From positions 1 to 64,000 of the forward strand of contig CACDWF010000005.1 in the NCBI GenBank assembly GCA_902556405.1: 64,000 nucleotides of DNA, in the 5' to 3' direction. Position 1 is the stretch's first letter; every line of letters begins with the position of its first letter. This DNA comes from an uncultured Alphaproteobacteria bacterium (lineage in GTDB: Bacteria > Pseudomonadota > Alphaproteobacteria > Rhodobacterales > Rhodobacteraceae). Of the stretch, positions 18,731-26,639 are shown one piece after another. The notes under the pieces were generated by a model, which was not told the DNA's origin, did no database searches, and was given only the letters and a program-made list of their open reading frames with translations. Made by a program: the position numbers and the translations under genes.

Positions 18731-19195
18731 TTATAGATTTAAAATTAATGTTAATAAAATGGCTGAAAAGATACCTGCTAAAATATCGTCAAATATTACA
18801 CCAAAAGTATTATTCATTTTATCAAATTTATTTATTGGATAGGGTTTAACGATGTCAAAAAATCTAAAAAAAAGCAATGAAATTATACACATAAAAAAAT
18901 CTGGAGAAGTAGTTTCTGAAAAAAATAATAAAGGCAATAAAGAAATTGACTGTCCTATGACCTCATCAATTACGATTTCACTTCTGTCTTTTTCTGGCAA
19001 GTTGTATGTATAGATGCTAATCGAAAAAAAGGCCATTAAAGTTGTTACCAAAATAACAATTATAAAAATGTGATAGATAAAATTCTTTGCAAAAACATAA
19101 AAAAGCAAACTGGTAACTAAGCTTGCAACTGTTCCTGGTGCTATCTTTGCATGTCCTATAAAAAAAAATGTTACTATTAATTTAGTCAGTCTCAT
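18731..19195 (-). CDS. pgpA: Phosphatidylglycerophosphatase A
   Basis: Inner-membrane enzyme that dephosphorylates phosphatidylglycerol phosphate in the last step of phosphatidylglycerol synthesis. The N-terminal GHAKIAPGTVASLVTS, IVIDEVIGQSISLLP and FFRFFDIVKPYPINKFD segments are the family hallmarks, with hydrophobic segments between. Length 154 is normal. ATG 19195 overlaps the 3' end of ispF by 14 bases, and its stop abuts the cinA start. Confidence 0.93.
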   Translation of the reverse strand: MRLTKLIVTFFFIGHAKIAPGTVASLVTSLLFYVFAKNFIYHIFIIVILVTTLMAFFSISIYTYNLPEKDRSEIVIDEVIGQSISLLPLLFFSETTSPDFFMCIISLLFFRFFDIVKPYPINKFDKMNNTFGVIFDDILAGIFSAILLTLILNL

Positions 19196-19661
19196 GTAAT
19201 AAAATGGAACATATTGATGCTATCCCTTCCTCTCGTCCAGTAAACCCCAATCTTTCAGTAGTAGTAGCTTTCACATTAATTTTATCATATTCCAGTGGGC
19301 ATAATTTTGAGAGATTTTGTTTCATTTGCTCTCTATAAATACTTATTTTTGGTTTCTCGCATATAATAGTCAAATCGATATTTGATAGTTCTAAATTTCT
19401 TTTTTTAACTTGCTCCATAGACCAATTTAAAAATATTGCAGAGTCCGCTTCTTTCCATTTCATATCTGAATCCGGGAAATGAAGTCCTATATCACCAAGA
19501 GCTAAGGCACCCAGTATGGCATCAGTGAGCGCGTGTAGAGCGACATCAGCGTCTGAGTGCCCAGCTAGACTTCTATGGAATGGTATTTTCACTCCACACA
19601 ATTTGACGCTATTTCCTGCTTTGAATGCATGAACATCAAATCCTGTGCCTATTCTAAACAT
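19182..19661 (-). CDS. ispF: 2-C-methyl-D-erythritol 2,4-cyclodiphosphate synthase
   Basis: Cyclises CDP-ME 2-phosphate to MEcPP in the non-mevalonate isoprenoid pathway. Zinc and active-site segments are plain: RIGTGFDVHAF (Asp and His), GHSDADVALHALTDAILGA and GDIGLHFPDSD, then KATTTERLGFTGREEGI at the C-terminus. Length 159 is that of a free-standing IspF. The ATG comes directly after the ispD TGA in the same frame. In many alphaproteobacteria the two enzymes are one polypeptide. Confidence 0.96.
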   Translation of the reverse strand: MFRIGTGFDVHAFKAGNSVKLCGVKIPFHRSLAGHSDADVALHALTDAILGALALGDIGLHFPDSDMKWKEADSAIFLNWSMEQVKKRNLELSNIDLTIICEKPKISIYREQMKQNLSKLCPLEYDKINVKATTTERLGFTGREEGIASICSILLHETD

Positions 19662-20351
19662 TCAAATAAGTTTCTCCGCAATTTTAATGTCCTCTGGCGT
19701 TGTTATTTTAAAGTTATACTCGCTACCAGAAATAATTTCGATTTTTTTCTTATCTAAAAATGCTAATTTTACATCGTCTGTATAGTGTTTTTCACTTTTT
19801 AAATATTTTTGATAAATATAGTCAAAGTGAAAGGCTTGAGGAGTTTGTGCTCTGATAAGGGTTTCACGAGCAGGACCTAGTTTATCGATTGTTTTTCTAT
19901 TATTTTCTATCTTTTGAATATAAAGAGTGTCTGGAATTTTAATTCCAGGAAAAACAACATCGAACTTATCGAGGCCATTTATACAACTTTTTATAATATT
20001 ATTGCTTGTAAAAGGTCTTGCTCCATCTTGAATGAGTATTTTGCTGCAACCTATGTTCGCTATTGCTTTAAGACCATTCTTAACAGACTTTGATCTGGTA
20101 TCGCCGCCAAAACATTTCGGTAATAGTTTTGAGGAATGAATTTTAGCTATTGCTTTTTCGTATAACTCTACATGCTCTTTATTTATCGCCACGATAACAA
20201 AATCAATCAAAGGCTCATATATGAAATTCTCAATATTCTTTTGTAAAAAAGTTTTATGCCCAAAATGAATATATTGTTTAGGTATTGTTGATTTTGACCT
20301 TACCCCTTCCCCTGCTGCAACGATAAGCGCGCCTGTAAATTTTTTTTCCAT
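19662..20351 (-). CDS. ispD: 2-C-methyl-D-erythritol 4-phosphate cytidylyltransferase
   Basis: Joins CTP and MEP to give CDP-ME in isoprenoid synthesis. Landmarks are ALIVAAGEGVRSKSTIPKQY for nucleotide binding, ILIQDGARPF, and RAQTPQAFHFDYI, then YTDDVKLAF and KITTPEDIKIAEKL. I start at ATG 20351 (MEKKFTGALIV), giving 229 residues; a TTG at 20381 would add ten residues with no family match. It is the first gene of the leftward operon, divergent from ntrB. Confidence 0.95.
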   Translation of the reverse strand: MEKKFTGALIVAAGEGVRSKSTIPKQYIHFGHKTFLQKNIENFIYEPLIDFVIVAINKEHVELYEKAIAKIHSSKLLPKCFGGDTRSKSVKNGLKAIANIGCSKILIQDGARPFTSNNIIKSCINGLDKFDVVFPGIKIPDTLYIQKIENNRKTIDKLGPARETLIRAQTPQAFHFDYIYQKYLKSEKHYTDDVKLAFLDKKKIEIISGSEYNFKITTPEDIKIAEKLI

Positions 20352-20461
20352 AAAGAATTTATTGTAATTAGTGTAGTTCAAGTTTAAATTGATTAACCTA
20401 ACAAATGCAATAATTATTAAGCTTTTATTTGATTTATGATATTAACGGCTGAGTAGCGACA

Positions 20462-21535
20462 ATGGATTTTAAAGACTTATGGGAATCTGTGCCATATCCT
20501 GCATTTGTATTAGATTTTAAAAACGAAATTAAGTTAGCTAATCCTTTATCACAACAGTATTGTGAGACCTCTCTTTATCGCTTGGTAGGAAAAAAGCTAA
20601 GCAGCTACATTGGCACAAACAGCGCAGTATTCGAGGTGCTAGAAAAAATAAGCAGTAACTCCTCTGCAATTGTAAAATTTGATGTGCCAATAAATTGGAA
20701 AAACAAAGGAAACCAAGTTTTTGATATGTACGTTGTGAGTGTTGAGATGGGTTTGAGCAATCTTATTTTCTTTCATCCAAAACGCCTCAAGGGTAAAATG
20801 GAACAAGCTTTACTAAATCAAAATTCCATTAAATCGGTTAGTGCTATGGGCTCGGTTCTCTCTCATGAAATCAAAAATCCTCTCGCTAGTATCATTGGCG
20901 CAGCACAACTACTGGAAAATTCAAACGTAAAAAACCATAAGACGCTCACCCAAATTATTCATGAAGAGGCAAAGAGAATTGAGAGCATTGTTGACAGGGT
21001 CCAATTGCTAGCGGAAGTTAATAAAATTGGATTTGGCGCGGTAAATATTCATGACGTACTCGATAAAGTAAAAAGAAGTGCTTTGCAAGGATACGGCTCA
21101 CACGTACAATTTGAAGAAAACTATGACCCATCAATCCCTGACGTTAATGGAGACTTTGAGCTGCTTACACAGGCATTTCACAACGTTATAAAAAATTCTT
21201 GCGAGGCTGTTGGTAAGAAGGGTGGCAGGATTAATATAAAGACATCTTTCTATTCTGGATTGGCTCTAGGATCCCTTGGAGAAAAAAATAAAAAATTGCA
21301 GTTGATGATCACCGTATCCGATAATGGACCAGGGGTTACAAAAAATATCATAGCGGATATTTTTGATCCATTTAGCACTACAAAAATAGGAGGTTCTGGT
21401 CTTGGACTTCCTTTGGTGGCTAAAATAATCTCAGAGCACGGTGGCTTCGTTGAACTTGATGATATGAAAGATGGAGCGTGCTTTAATATTTATCTGCCTG
21501 CCCAAGAGGTCTCTTCTTCTGAAAGGGCACAATAG
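20462..21535 (+). CDS. ntrB: Nitrogen regulation sensor histidine kinase NtrB
   Basis: Cytoplasmic kinase/phosphatase that, under PII control, sets the phosphorylation of NtrC according to nitrogen state. An N-terminal PAS domain (about 1-110) precedes the phospho-accepting H135 in SHEIKNPLASIIGAAQLLE; then the N box NVIKNSCEAV, DNGPGV and GGSGLGLPLV ATP-binding motifs. No membrane segment. Its TAG overlaps the ntrC GTG by one base. The dusB gene that usually sits upstream of ntrB in alphaproteobacteria is missing; ispD diverges instead. Confidence 0.94.
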   Translation: MDFKDLWESVPYPAFVLDFKNEIKLANPLSQQYCETSLYRLVGKKLSSYIGTNSAVFEVLEKISSNSSAIVKFDVPINWKNKGNQVFDMYVVSVEMGLSNLIFFHPKRLKGKMEQALLNQNSIKSVSAMGSVLSHEIKNPLASIIGAAQLLENSNVKNHKTLTQIIHEEAKRIESIVDRVQLLAEVNKIGFGAVNIHDVLDKVKRSALQGYGSHVQFEENYDPSIPDVNGDFELLTQAFHNVIKNSCEAVGKKGGRINIKTSFYSGLALGSLGEKNKKLQLMITVSDNGPGVTKNIIADIFDPFSTTKIGGSGLGLPLVAKIISEHGGFVELDDMKDGACFNIYLPAQEVSSSERAQ

Positions 21536-22947
21536 TGGAAGGGAATGTAATAATTGCAGATGATGACAGATCGCTTCGAATGATACTAGCTCAAGCACTA
21601 TCGCGTGCTGGCTGTAAAGTAAGGGCAACAGGTAGTCTGAGTACTTTATGGCGTTGGCTTGAAGATGGTGAGGGCGAAGTATTGGTAACGGATGTTATGA
21701 TGCCCGATGGAGATACTATAGAGCTTATACCAAGAATTAAAAAAAAGCGGCCAGATATGCCTATAATTGTAATGTCGGCAAAGAATAATATTAATACCGC
21801 TATGCGGGCAAATCAATTTGGTGCTTATCAATATTTGCCAAAGCCTTTTGATTTAAAAGATTTAGTGTCCTCTGTGAACACAGCTATTAAGTTAAGATCA
21901 AGCTCTTCTCCAAACTTAAAGGATAATTTGTCAAATAACGACAGTCATTTAGAGGATAATTTGCCAATAGTTGGTAGTTCACCAGTAATGCAAAATGTTT
22001 ACCGTGTATTGTCAAAAGTAATTAATACAGATTTTAATATACTCATTGAGGGTAAATCAGGGACTGGAAAAAATTTAATAGCCAGGGTTCTGCATGACTT
22101 TGGTGCTAGAAAGGACAAAGAATTTTTAAGCGTTAGTCTATCTCTTACGTCGATAGCAGAGTTACAAGAGATTTTTACAAAAAATTTTGGAAGGCAAAGT
22201 GAAACAATAGTTGGCACCCTATTTTTAGATGAAATAAGTAATTCTCATTTGGATGTACAAAATTTTATTCTCTCTGTTCTTAATAAAAAAGAGTCCGGTG
22301 AAAAGGGTTACAAAGATGTAAAAATCGTAAGCTCTTCCAGACAAGATCTTAAGGAAGCGATAGAAGATGGCCGTTTTCGAGAAGACTTATATTATAGATT
22401 AAATGAGGTTTCACTTGCGATCCCACTGCTCGAGGAAAGATTGGGAGATATCCCAGAGCTTGCTACCCATTTTTTAAAGGAGTTTTCAGGAAATGATATG
22501 GAGCCTAAATCTCTTTCAAAAAATTCTGTAGAACTAATCAAAAAGAAAAAATGGTCAGGTAATGTTAGGGAATTAAAAAATTTTATTGCTCGACTTTCAT
22601 TGGTTTCTAATAGTGACATAATTGATGAAAAAGTAACAAAGGCTGAACTTTCAATGGTTACACCAGAAGATACTGATTTAAACACAATAGAGGGATCAAA
22701 AATATCGAAGTCACTCGAAATGCATTTATCTCATTATTTTCGTTCGCTGGGAGACAGTTTACCGGCTCCGGGTCTATACCATACTGTTTTAAAGGAAGTA
22801 GAAATACCTTTAATAAATTTGACGCTTTCTCTATGTGATGGCAATCAAATAAAAGCAGCTAATCTTCTTGGAATTAATAGAAATACATTGAGAAAAAAAA
22901 TTAAAGACTATGATTTAGTTGTTACACGTGGTAAAAAATTGATGTAA
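21535..22947 (+). CDS. ntrC: Nitrogen regulation response regulator NtrC lacking the GAFTGA loop
   Basis: Response regulator partner of NtrB. Receiver domain 1-120 with phospho-acceptor D53 (VTDVMMPDGD). AAA+ domain with Walker A GKSGTGKN at 173-180, Walker B LFLDEI at 229-234, arginine finger region GRFREDLYYRLN, and sensor II WSGNVRELKN. The C-terminal Fis-type helix-turn-helix reads GNQIKAANLLGINRNTLRKK. The segment that should carry GAFTGA, the sigma-54 contact loop, is shortened and replaced by KNFGRQSETIVGT. A similar loss is known in Rhodobacter capsulatus NtrC, which works with the housekeeping polymerase; I infer the same here. Start is GTG, coupled to ntrB. Confidence 0.92.
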   Translation: MEGNVIIADDDRSLRMILAQALSRAGCKVRATGSLSTLWRWLEDGEGEVLVTDVMMPDGDTIELIPRIKKKRPDMPIIVMSAKNNINTAMRANQFGAYQYLPKPFDLKDLVSSVNTAIKLRSSSSPNLKDNLSNNDSHLEDNLPIVGSSPVMQNVYRVLSKVINTDFNILIEGKSGTGKNLIARVLHDFGARKDKEFLSVSLSLTSIAELQEIFTKNFGRQSETIVGTLFLDEISNSHLDVQNFILSVLNKKESGEKGYKDVKIVSSSRQDLKEAIEDGRFREDLYYRLNEVSLAIPLLEERLGDIPELATHFLKEFSGNDMEPKSLSKNSVELIKKKKWSGNVRELKNFIARLSLVSNSDIIDEKVTKAELSMVTPEDTDLNTIEGSKISKSLEMHLSHYFRSLGDSLPAPGLYHTVLKEVEIPLINLTLSLCDGNQIKAANLLGINRNTLRKKIKDYDLVVTRGKKLM

Positions 22948-23021
22948 ATTTACAACAAAAGGATAAAAAAATTGTAAATACAAAAAAAAATAGAGATGTT
23001 TTTAGTAATATTTTAGACAAA

Positions 23022-25229
23022 TTGTTATTTTCTAACTTGATAACTTTCATTGTTGTCTTCTTAGGCCCGCTTTTATCAATAATAACATTTCTAGCCTTCA
23101 GTATCATAGAAGAGTCTTCTAGGCCCGAGTTATTGTCAGCGATTATCGTATTGGATTTCCTGTATATTGTTATTGTAGGGACACTAATCTTGTTTAAGGT
23201 CTCAAAAATATTCTCAAACCAAAAGTCTAGAGGAGGAGGGTCTACACTTCATCTAAGGATTACCTCGGTTTTTTCAATTCTAGCGTTATCTCCCGCGATA
23301 ATTGTAGCCGTCTTCGCAACCATTTCTCTGAATTTTGGGCTAGAGGATTGGTTTTCTGAGAAAGTCCAAAGAGTTGTAGGAAATTCATTGGAGTCTGCTC
23401 GTGCATACAAAATGGAACACACACAAAGTTTAAAAAATGATGCCTTCTGGCTGTCAAAAGTTTTGAATGCTGAGAAGCAATTCAGACCCTTTTTGAGTGA
23501 TGCTGATTTACGAAAAATTCTCAATGTAAACCAGAAAAAGGGTATATCTAAATCATTTTTAATTAGCTATTCCGGTATACTAAAAGTTAGAGGTGATAGG
23601 AGTTATTTGTTCGATTTTAAGCCAGTATCTGATTATGACATATTGGTAGCAAAGAATGAGGGAATAGCAGTTATTGAGGATCTTGAGAATAATGAATTTA
23701 GGGCAATTGTTTTTATGGAAGCGTATCCTGATAGATTGCTTTATGTCACAAGAAATGTTGATGGAGAGGTTTTAGCTTTACTTGATCAAACAAAAGAAAC
23801 CGTTATCTTGTATGATAAAATTGAGAAAGAAAGAGGCCAGTTGCTATTTGAATTTGGTCAGCTTTATTTAGGTTTTTCAATTGTATTAATCCTATCTGCA
23901 GTATGGTTTGCTCTTTGGATTGCTGAAAGATTAACAAAGCCTGTAAGCAATTTAGTGACTGCTGTTGCAAAAGTGGCGGATGGAGATCTGACAGTAGAGG
24001 TTTCTGAAGAAAGAGGCAGAGATGAGGTGGCTATTCTCGGTAAAGTATTCAATAAAATGACAAGGCAGATAAAAAAGCAAAGGGACTCACTACTATCAAT
24101 CAACAGTAAAACGGAAGAAAAAAAACGTCAATTTGAAGCTGTTCTAGATGGTGCTTCAGGCGGGATAATTGGAACCAATGCAAGTGGAACAATAGAAGTC
24201 ATAAACGTCGCGGCTGAAAAAATATTAGGATTATCTCAGAAGGAAGGGTTGTCTAACGATTTGAAAATCATCGTGCCCGAGTTCATTCCTTTATTTAACA
24301 AGACAGTGTTTCTAGATAGTGGATCGTTGGAAGAAGAAGTTGAAATTTTTAGAGACAATATTAAAGAAAAGATATTTTTAAAAATTTCCATTATCAAGTC
24401 TGATGATGGACATCTAGAAGGTTATGTATTTACCTTTGATGACTTAACCGATTTAGTTGCTGCTCAGCGTTCAGCAGCATGGGGAGATGTTGCTAGAAGA
24501 GTTGCCCATGAGGTAAAGAATCCACTCACTCCTATAAAATTGGCAGCTGATAGATTAAAAAAATATTTCGGCACCTTAAATGAAAAGGACAAAAATTCAG
24601 CTTCTGAGTATGCAAATATGATTATTAGACAAACGGAGAGTTTAAACCGGTTAGTCACTGAGTTTAGTAATTTTTCGAGATTACCATTACCTAAAAAAAT
24701 TGAATTAGACTTATGTAAATTAACTGAGAGTGTAATACTGTTACAGAAAGTTGCATATAAAGATATTATTTTCAAATTTAAAAAGAATGAAGATTGCATT
24801 CTTATTATGGGAGATGGTCAAATGCTTAATCAAGCGTTTCTAAATCTTATAAAAAACTCTATTGAATCAATTAATTCCGCTACGGAAAATGGATTGCTAG
24901 ATAAAAATAAGTCTTATGGTCAGGTACAAGTAGATATCAAAACCCAAAATAATGAAGTTTGTGTGACTATTTTGGATAATGGAGTTGGGTTGCCAAAAAA
25001 TGTCAATCGCTTGTTTGAACCATATGTTACGATAAAAAAAGAGGGTACTGGATTGGGTTTGCCAATTGTGAAAAGAATAATCGAAGATCATTTGGGTAGT
25101 TTATTGCTTTTGCCGGGTCAGAAAATGAAGGGTTATGATCATTCGGGAGCGGAAGCAAAAATCATTCTCCCTACTATAAATTCTAAAAAGCTCAAAATAG
25201 ATGCTAAATTAGATCTCAAAGGAGAGTAA
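23022..25229 (+). CDS. ntrY: NtrY-type membrane sensor histidine kinase
   Basis: Membrane kinase partner of NtrX, linked in alphaproteobacteria to nitrogen, redox and envelope control. Order: membrane segments near the N-terminus (at least two within residues 1-110), a periplasmic region to about 275, another membrane segment, HAMP (about 300-355), PAS (about 370-470), then VAHEVKNPLTPIKLAADRL with the phospho-accepting His, and N/G boxes (NLIKNSIES, DNGVGLP, GTGLGLPIV). TTG 23022 is the first ordinary start but puts the membrane helix at residue 1 and has no ribosome-binding site. The frame is open upstream, and ATT 22971, seven bases after AAAGGA, would add 17 polar residues; I think this is a plausible true start. 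Confidence 0.93.
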   Translation: MLFSNLITFIVVFLGPLLSIITFLAFSIIEESSRPELLSAIIVLDFLYIVIVGTLILFKVSKIFSNQKSRGGGSTLHLRITSVFSILALSPAIIVAVFATISLNFGLEDWFSEKVQRVVGNSLESARAYKMEHTQSLKNDAFWLSKVLNAEKQFRPFLSDADLRKILNVNQKKGISKSFLISYSGILKVRGDRSYLFDFKPVSDYDILVAKNEGIAVIEDLENNEFRAIVFMEAYPDRLLYVTRNVDGEVLALLDQTKETVILYDKIEKERGQLLFEFGQLYLGFSIVLILSAVWFALWIAERLTKPVSNLVTAVAKVADGDLTVEVSEERGRDEVAILGKVFNKMTRQIKKQRDSLLSINSKTEEKKRQFEAVLDGASGGIIGTNASGTIEVINVAAEKILGLSQKEGLSNDLKIIVPEFIPLFNKTVFLDSGSLEEEVEIFRDNIKEKIFLKISIIKSDDGHLEGYVFTFDDLTDLVAAQRSAAWGDVARRVAHEVKNPLTPIKLAADRLKKYFGTLNEKDKNSASEYANMIIRQTESLNRLVTEFSNFSRLPLPKKIELDLCKLTESVILLQKVAYKDIIFKFKKNEDCILIMGDGQMLNQAFLNLIKNSIESINSATENGLLDKNKSYGQVQVDIKTQNNEVCVTILDNGVGLPKNVNRLFEPYVTIKKEGTGLGLPIVKRIIEDHLGSLLLLPGQKMKGYDHSGAEAKIILPTINSKKLKIDAKLDLKGE

Positions 25230-25234
25230 ATAAA

Positions 25235-26617
25235 ATGAGTTATATACTCGTAGTGGACGATGAAAAAGATATCAGGGATTTAATAAGTCAAATTTTATTT
25301 GAAGAGGGTCATACGGTAAAGCTCGCGCATAACTCTATGTCTGCTATGGATTACATAAATAATAAGGAACCAGATCTAATTATATTGGATATTTGGCTAA
25401 AAGACAGCGAGATGGATGGTATTGAAATTCTCAAGTCGGTAAAACAAAATAACCCTTTATGTCCTGTAGTGGTTATATCAGGCCATGGAAATATAGAAAT
25501 TGCTGTTGCGGCCGTTAAACAAGGTGCCTACGATTTTATAGAAAAACCATTTAACACTGATCAGCTTCTCCTAGTGATAAATAGAGCTCTTGAAGCATCA
25601 AGTTTAAGGAAAGAGGTCTTTTCTTTACAGAATAAAGAGATGAATGAAAGTAAAATGGTTGGAGGAACAGGTGCTTTTAAGATATTGAAACAAAAGCTGG
25701 ATAAGTTAATGAATTCTAACGGACGAATACTTATTACTGGACCATCTGGGTCTGGAAAGGAAATTGCTGCAAGGTATATTCATCAAAATTCTCCAAGAGC
25801 AAATAATAGGTTTTTAACGATTGCATGTGCATCTATCCAATCTGAAAAAATGGAAGAGCTTCTATTTGGTCAAGAGGTTGAGGGTAAAATCAGTCCCGGG
25901 CTTTTTGAAAGAGCGCATGGAGGAACACTGTTTTTTGATGAAGTAGCAGAGCTACCTATAGGTACACAAGCAAAAATTTTGAGAGTTCTAGTTGATCAAG
26001 TTTTTACGCGGGTAGGTGGTAAAAATATTGTGAGAGTGAATTGTAGAATAATTTCTTCTACCTCTAAGGATTTGGCAATGGAGATAGAAAAAGGTTATTT
26101 TAAAGAAGAACTTTTTCATAGATTCAATGTAGTCCCAATAAAAATTCCGTCTCTCGAGGAGAGAATTCTTGATATTTCCTTATTATCCACTTACTTCATT
26201 GAGTGGCTGTCTAAAAGTGAAGGTTTGCCAAATAAACAGTTAACCGAAGCTAGTATAAGAAAATTGCAAAATATGAGCTGGCCGGGAAACATAAGGCAAT
26301 TAAAAAATACAATTGAAAGAGCCCTTATCCTGGGTTCTAGTAAAACTGTGATAAATCCTGAAGATATTTTTGAGTTCATAGAAACTGAAAAAAAAGATAA
26401 TTTTCAGAGCAATATGTTAGATTTCAACAGTGAGTTTTTTGCTGATAAATCACTAAGATCAGCAAGAGAAGAATTTGAAAGAGCTTATTTGAAATACCAA
26501 ATTAGTAAGTTCGGTGGAAATGTTTCTAAAACTGCTAGTTACGTTGGAATGGAAAGATCTGCACTTCATAGAAAAATGAAAATATTAAATATTGAAAGCA
26601 CATTAAAAGAAAAATGA
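25235..26617 (+). CDS. ntrX: NtrX-type response regulator lacking the GAFTGA loop
   Basis: Response regulator of the NtrYX pair. Receiver with phospho-acceptor D52 (LILDIWLKD); AAA+ domain with Walker A GPSGSGKE, Walker B LFFDEVAELP, and sensor II WPGNIRQLKN; C-terminal Fis-type helix-turn-helix GNVSKTASYVGMERSALHRK. Between LLFG and GLFERAHGGTLF only about nine residues (QEVEGKISP) remain, so the GAFTGA loop for sigma-54 contact is absent, as is usual for alphaproteobacterial NtrX. Five bases separate it from ntrY and 22 from trkA. Confidence 0.94.
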   Translation: MSYILVVDDEKDIRDLISQILFEEGHTVKLAHNSMSAMDYINNKEPDLIILDIWLKDSEMDGIEILKSVKQNNPLCPVVVISGHGNIEIAVAAVKQGAYDFIEKPFNTDQLLLVINRALEASSLRKEVFSLQNKEMNESKMVGGTGAFKILKQKLDKLMNSNGRILITGPSGSGKEIAARYIHQNSPRANNRFLTIACASIQSEKMEELLFGQEVEGKISPGLFERAHGGTLFFDEVAELPIGTQAKILRVLVDQVFTRVGGKNIVRVNCRIISSTSKDLAMEIEKGYFKEELFHRFNVVPIKIPSLEERILDISLLSTYFIEWLSKSEGLPNKQLTEASIRKLQNMSWPGNIRQLKNTIERALILGSSKTVINPEDIFEFIETEKKDNFQSNMLDFNSEFFADKSLRSAREEFERAYLKYQISKFGGNVSKTASYVGMERSALHRKMKILNIESTLKEK

Positions 26618-26639
26618 CCAACTTCTTAGGAAAATTTTA

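Noticed and set aside
19662-19664. TGA recoded as an amino acid between ispD and ispF
   Set aside because: TGG is used for Trp throughout and several genes end in TGA, so general recoding is unlikely; the ispF ATG follows at once.
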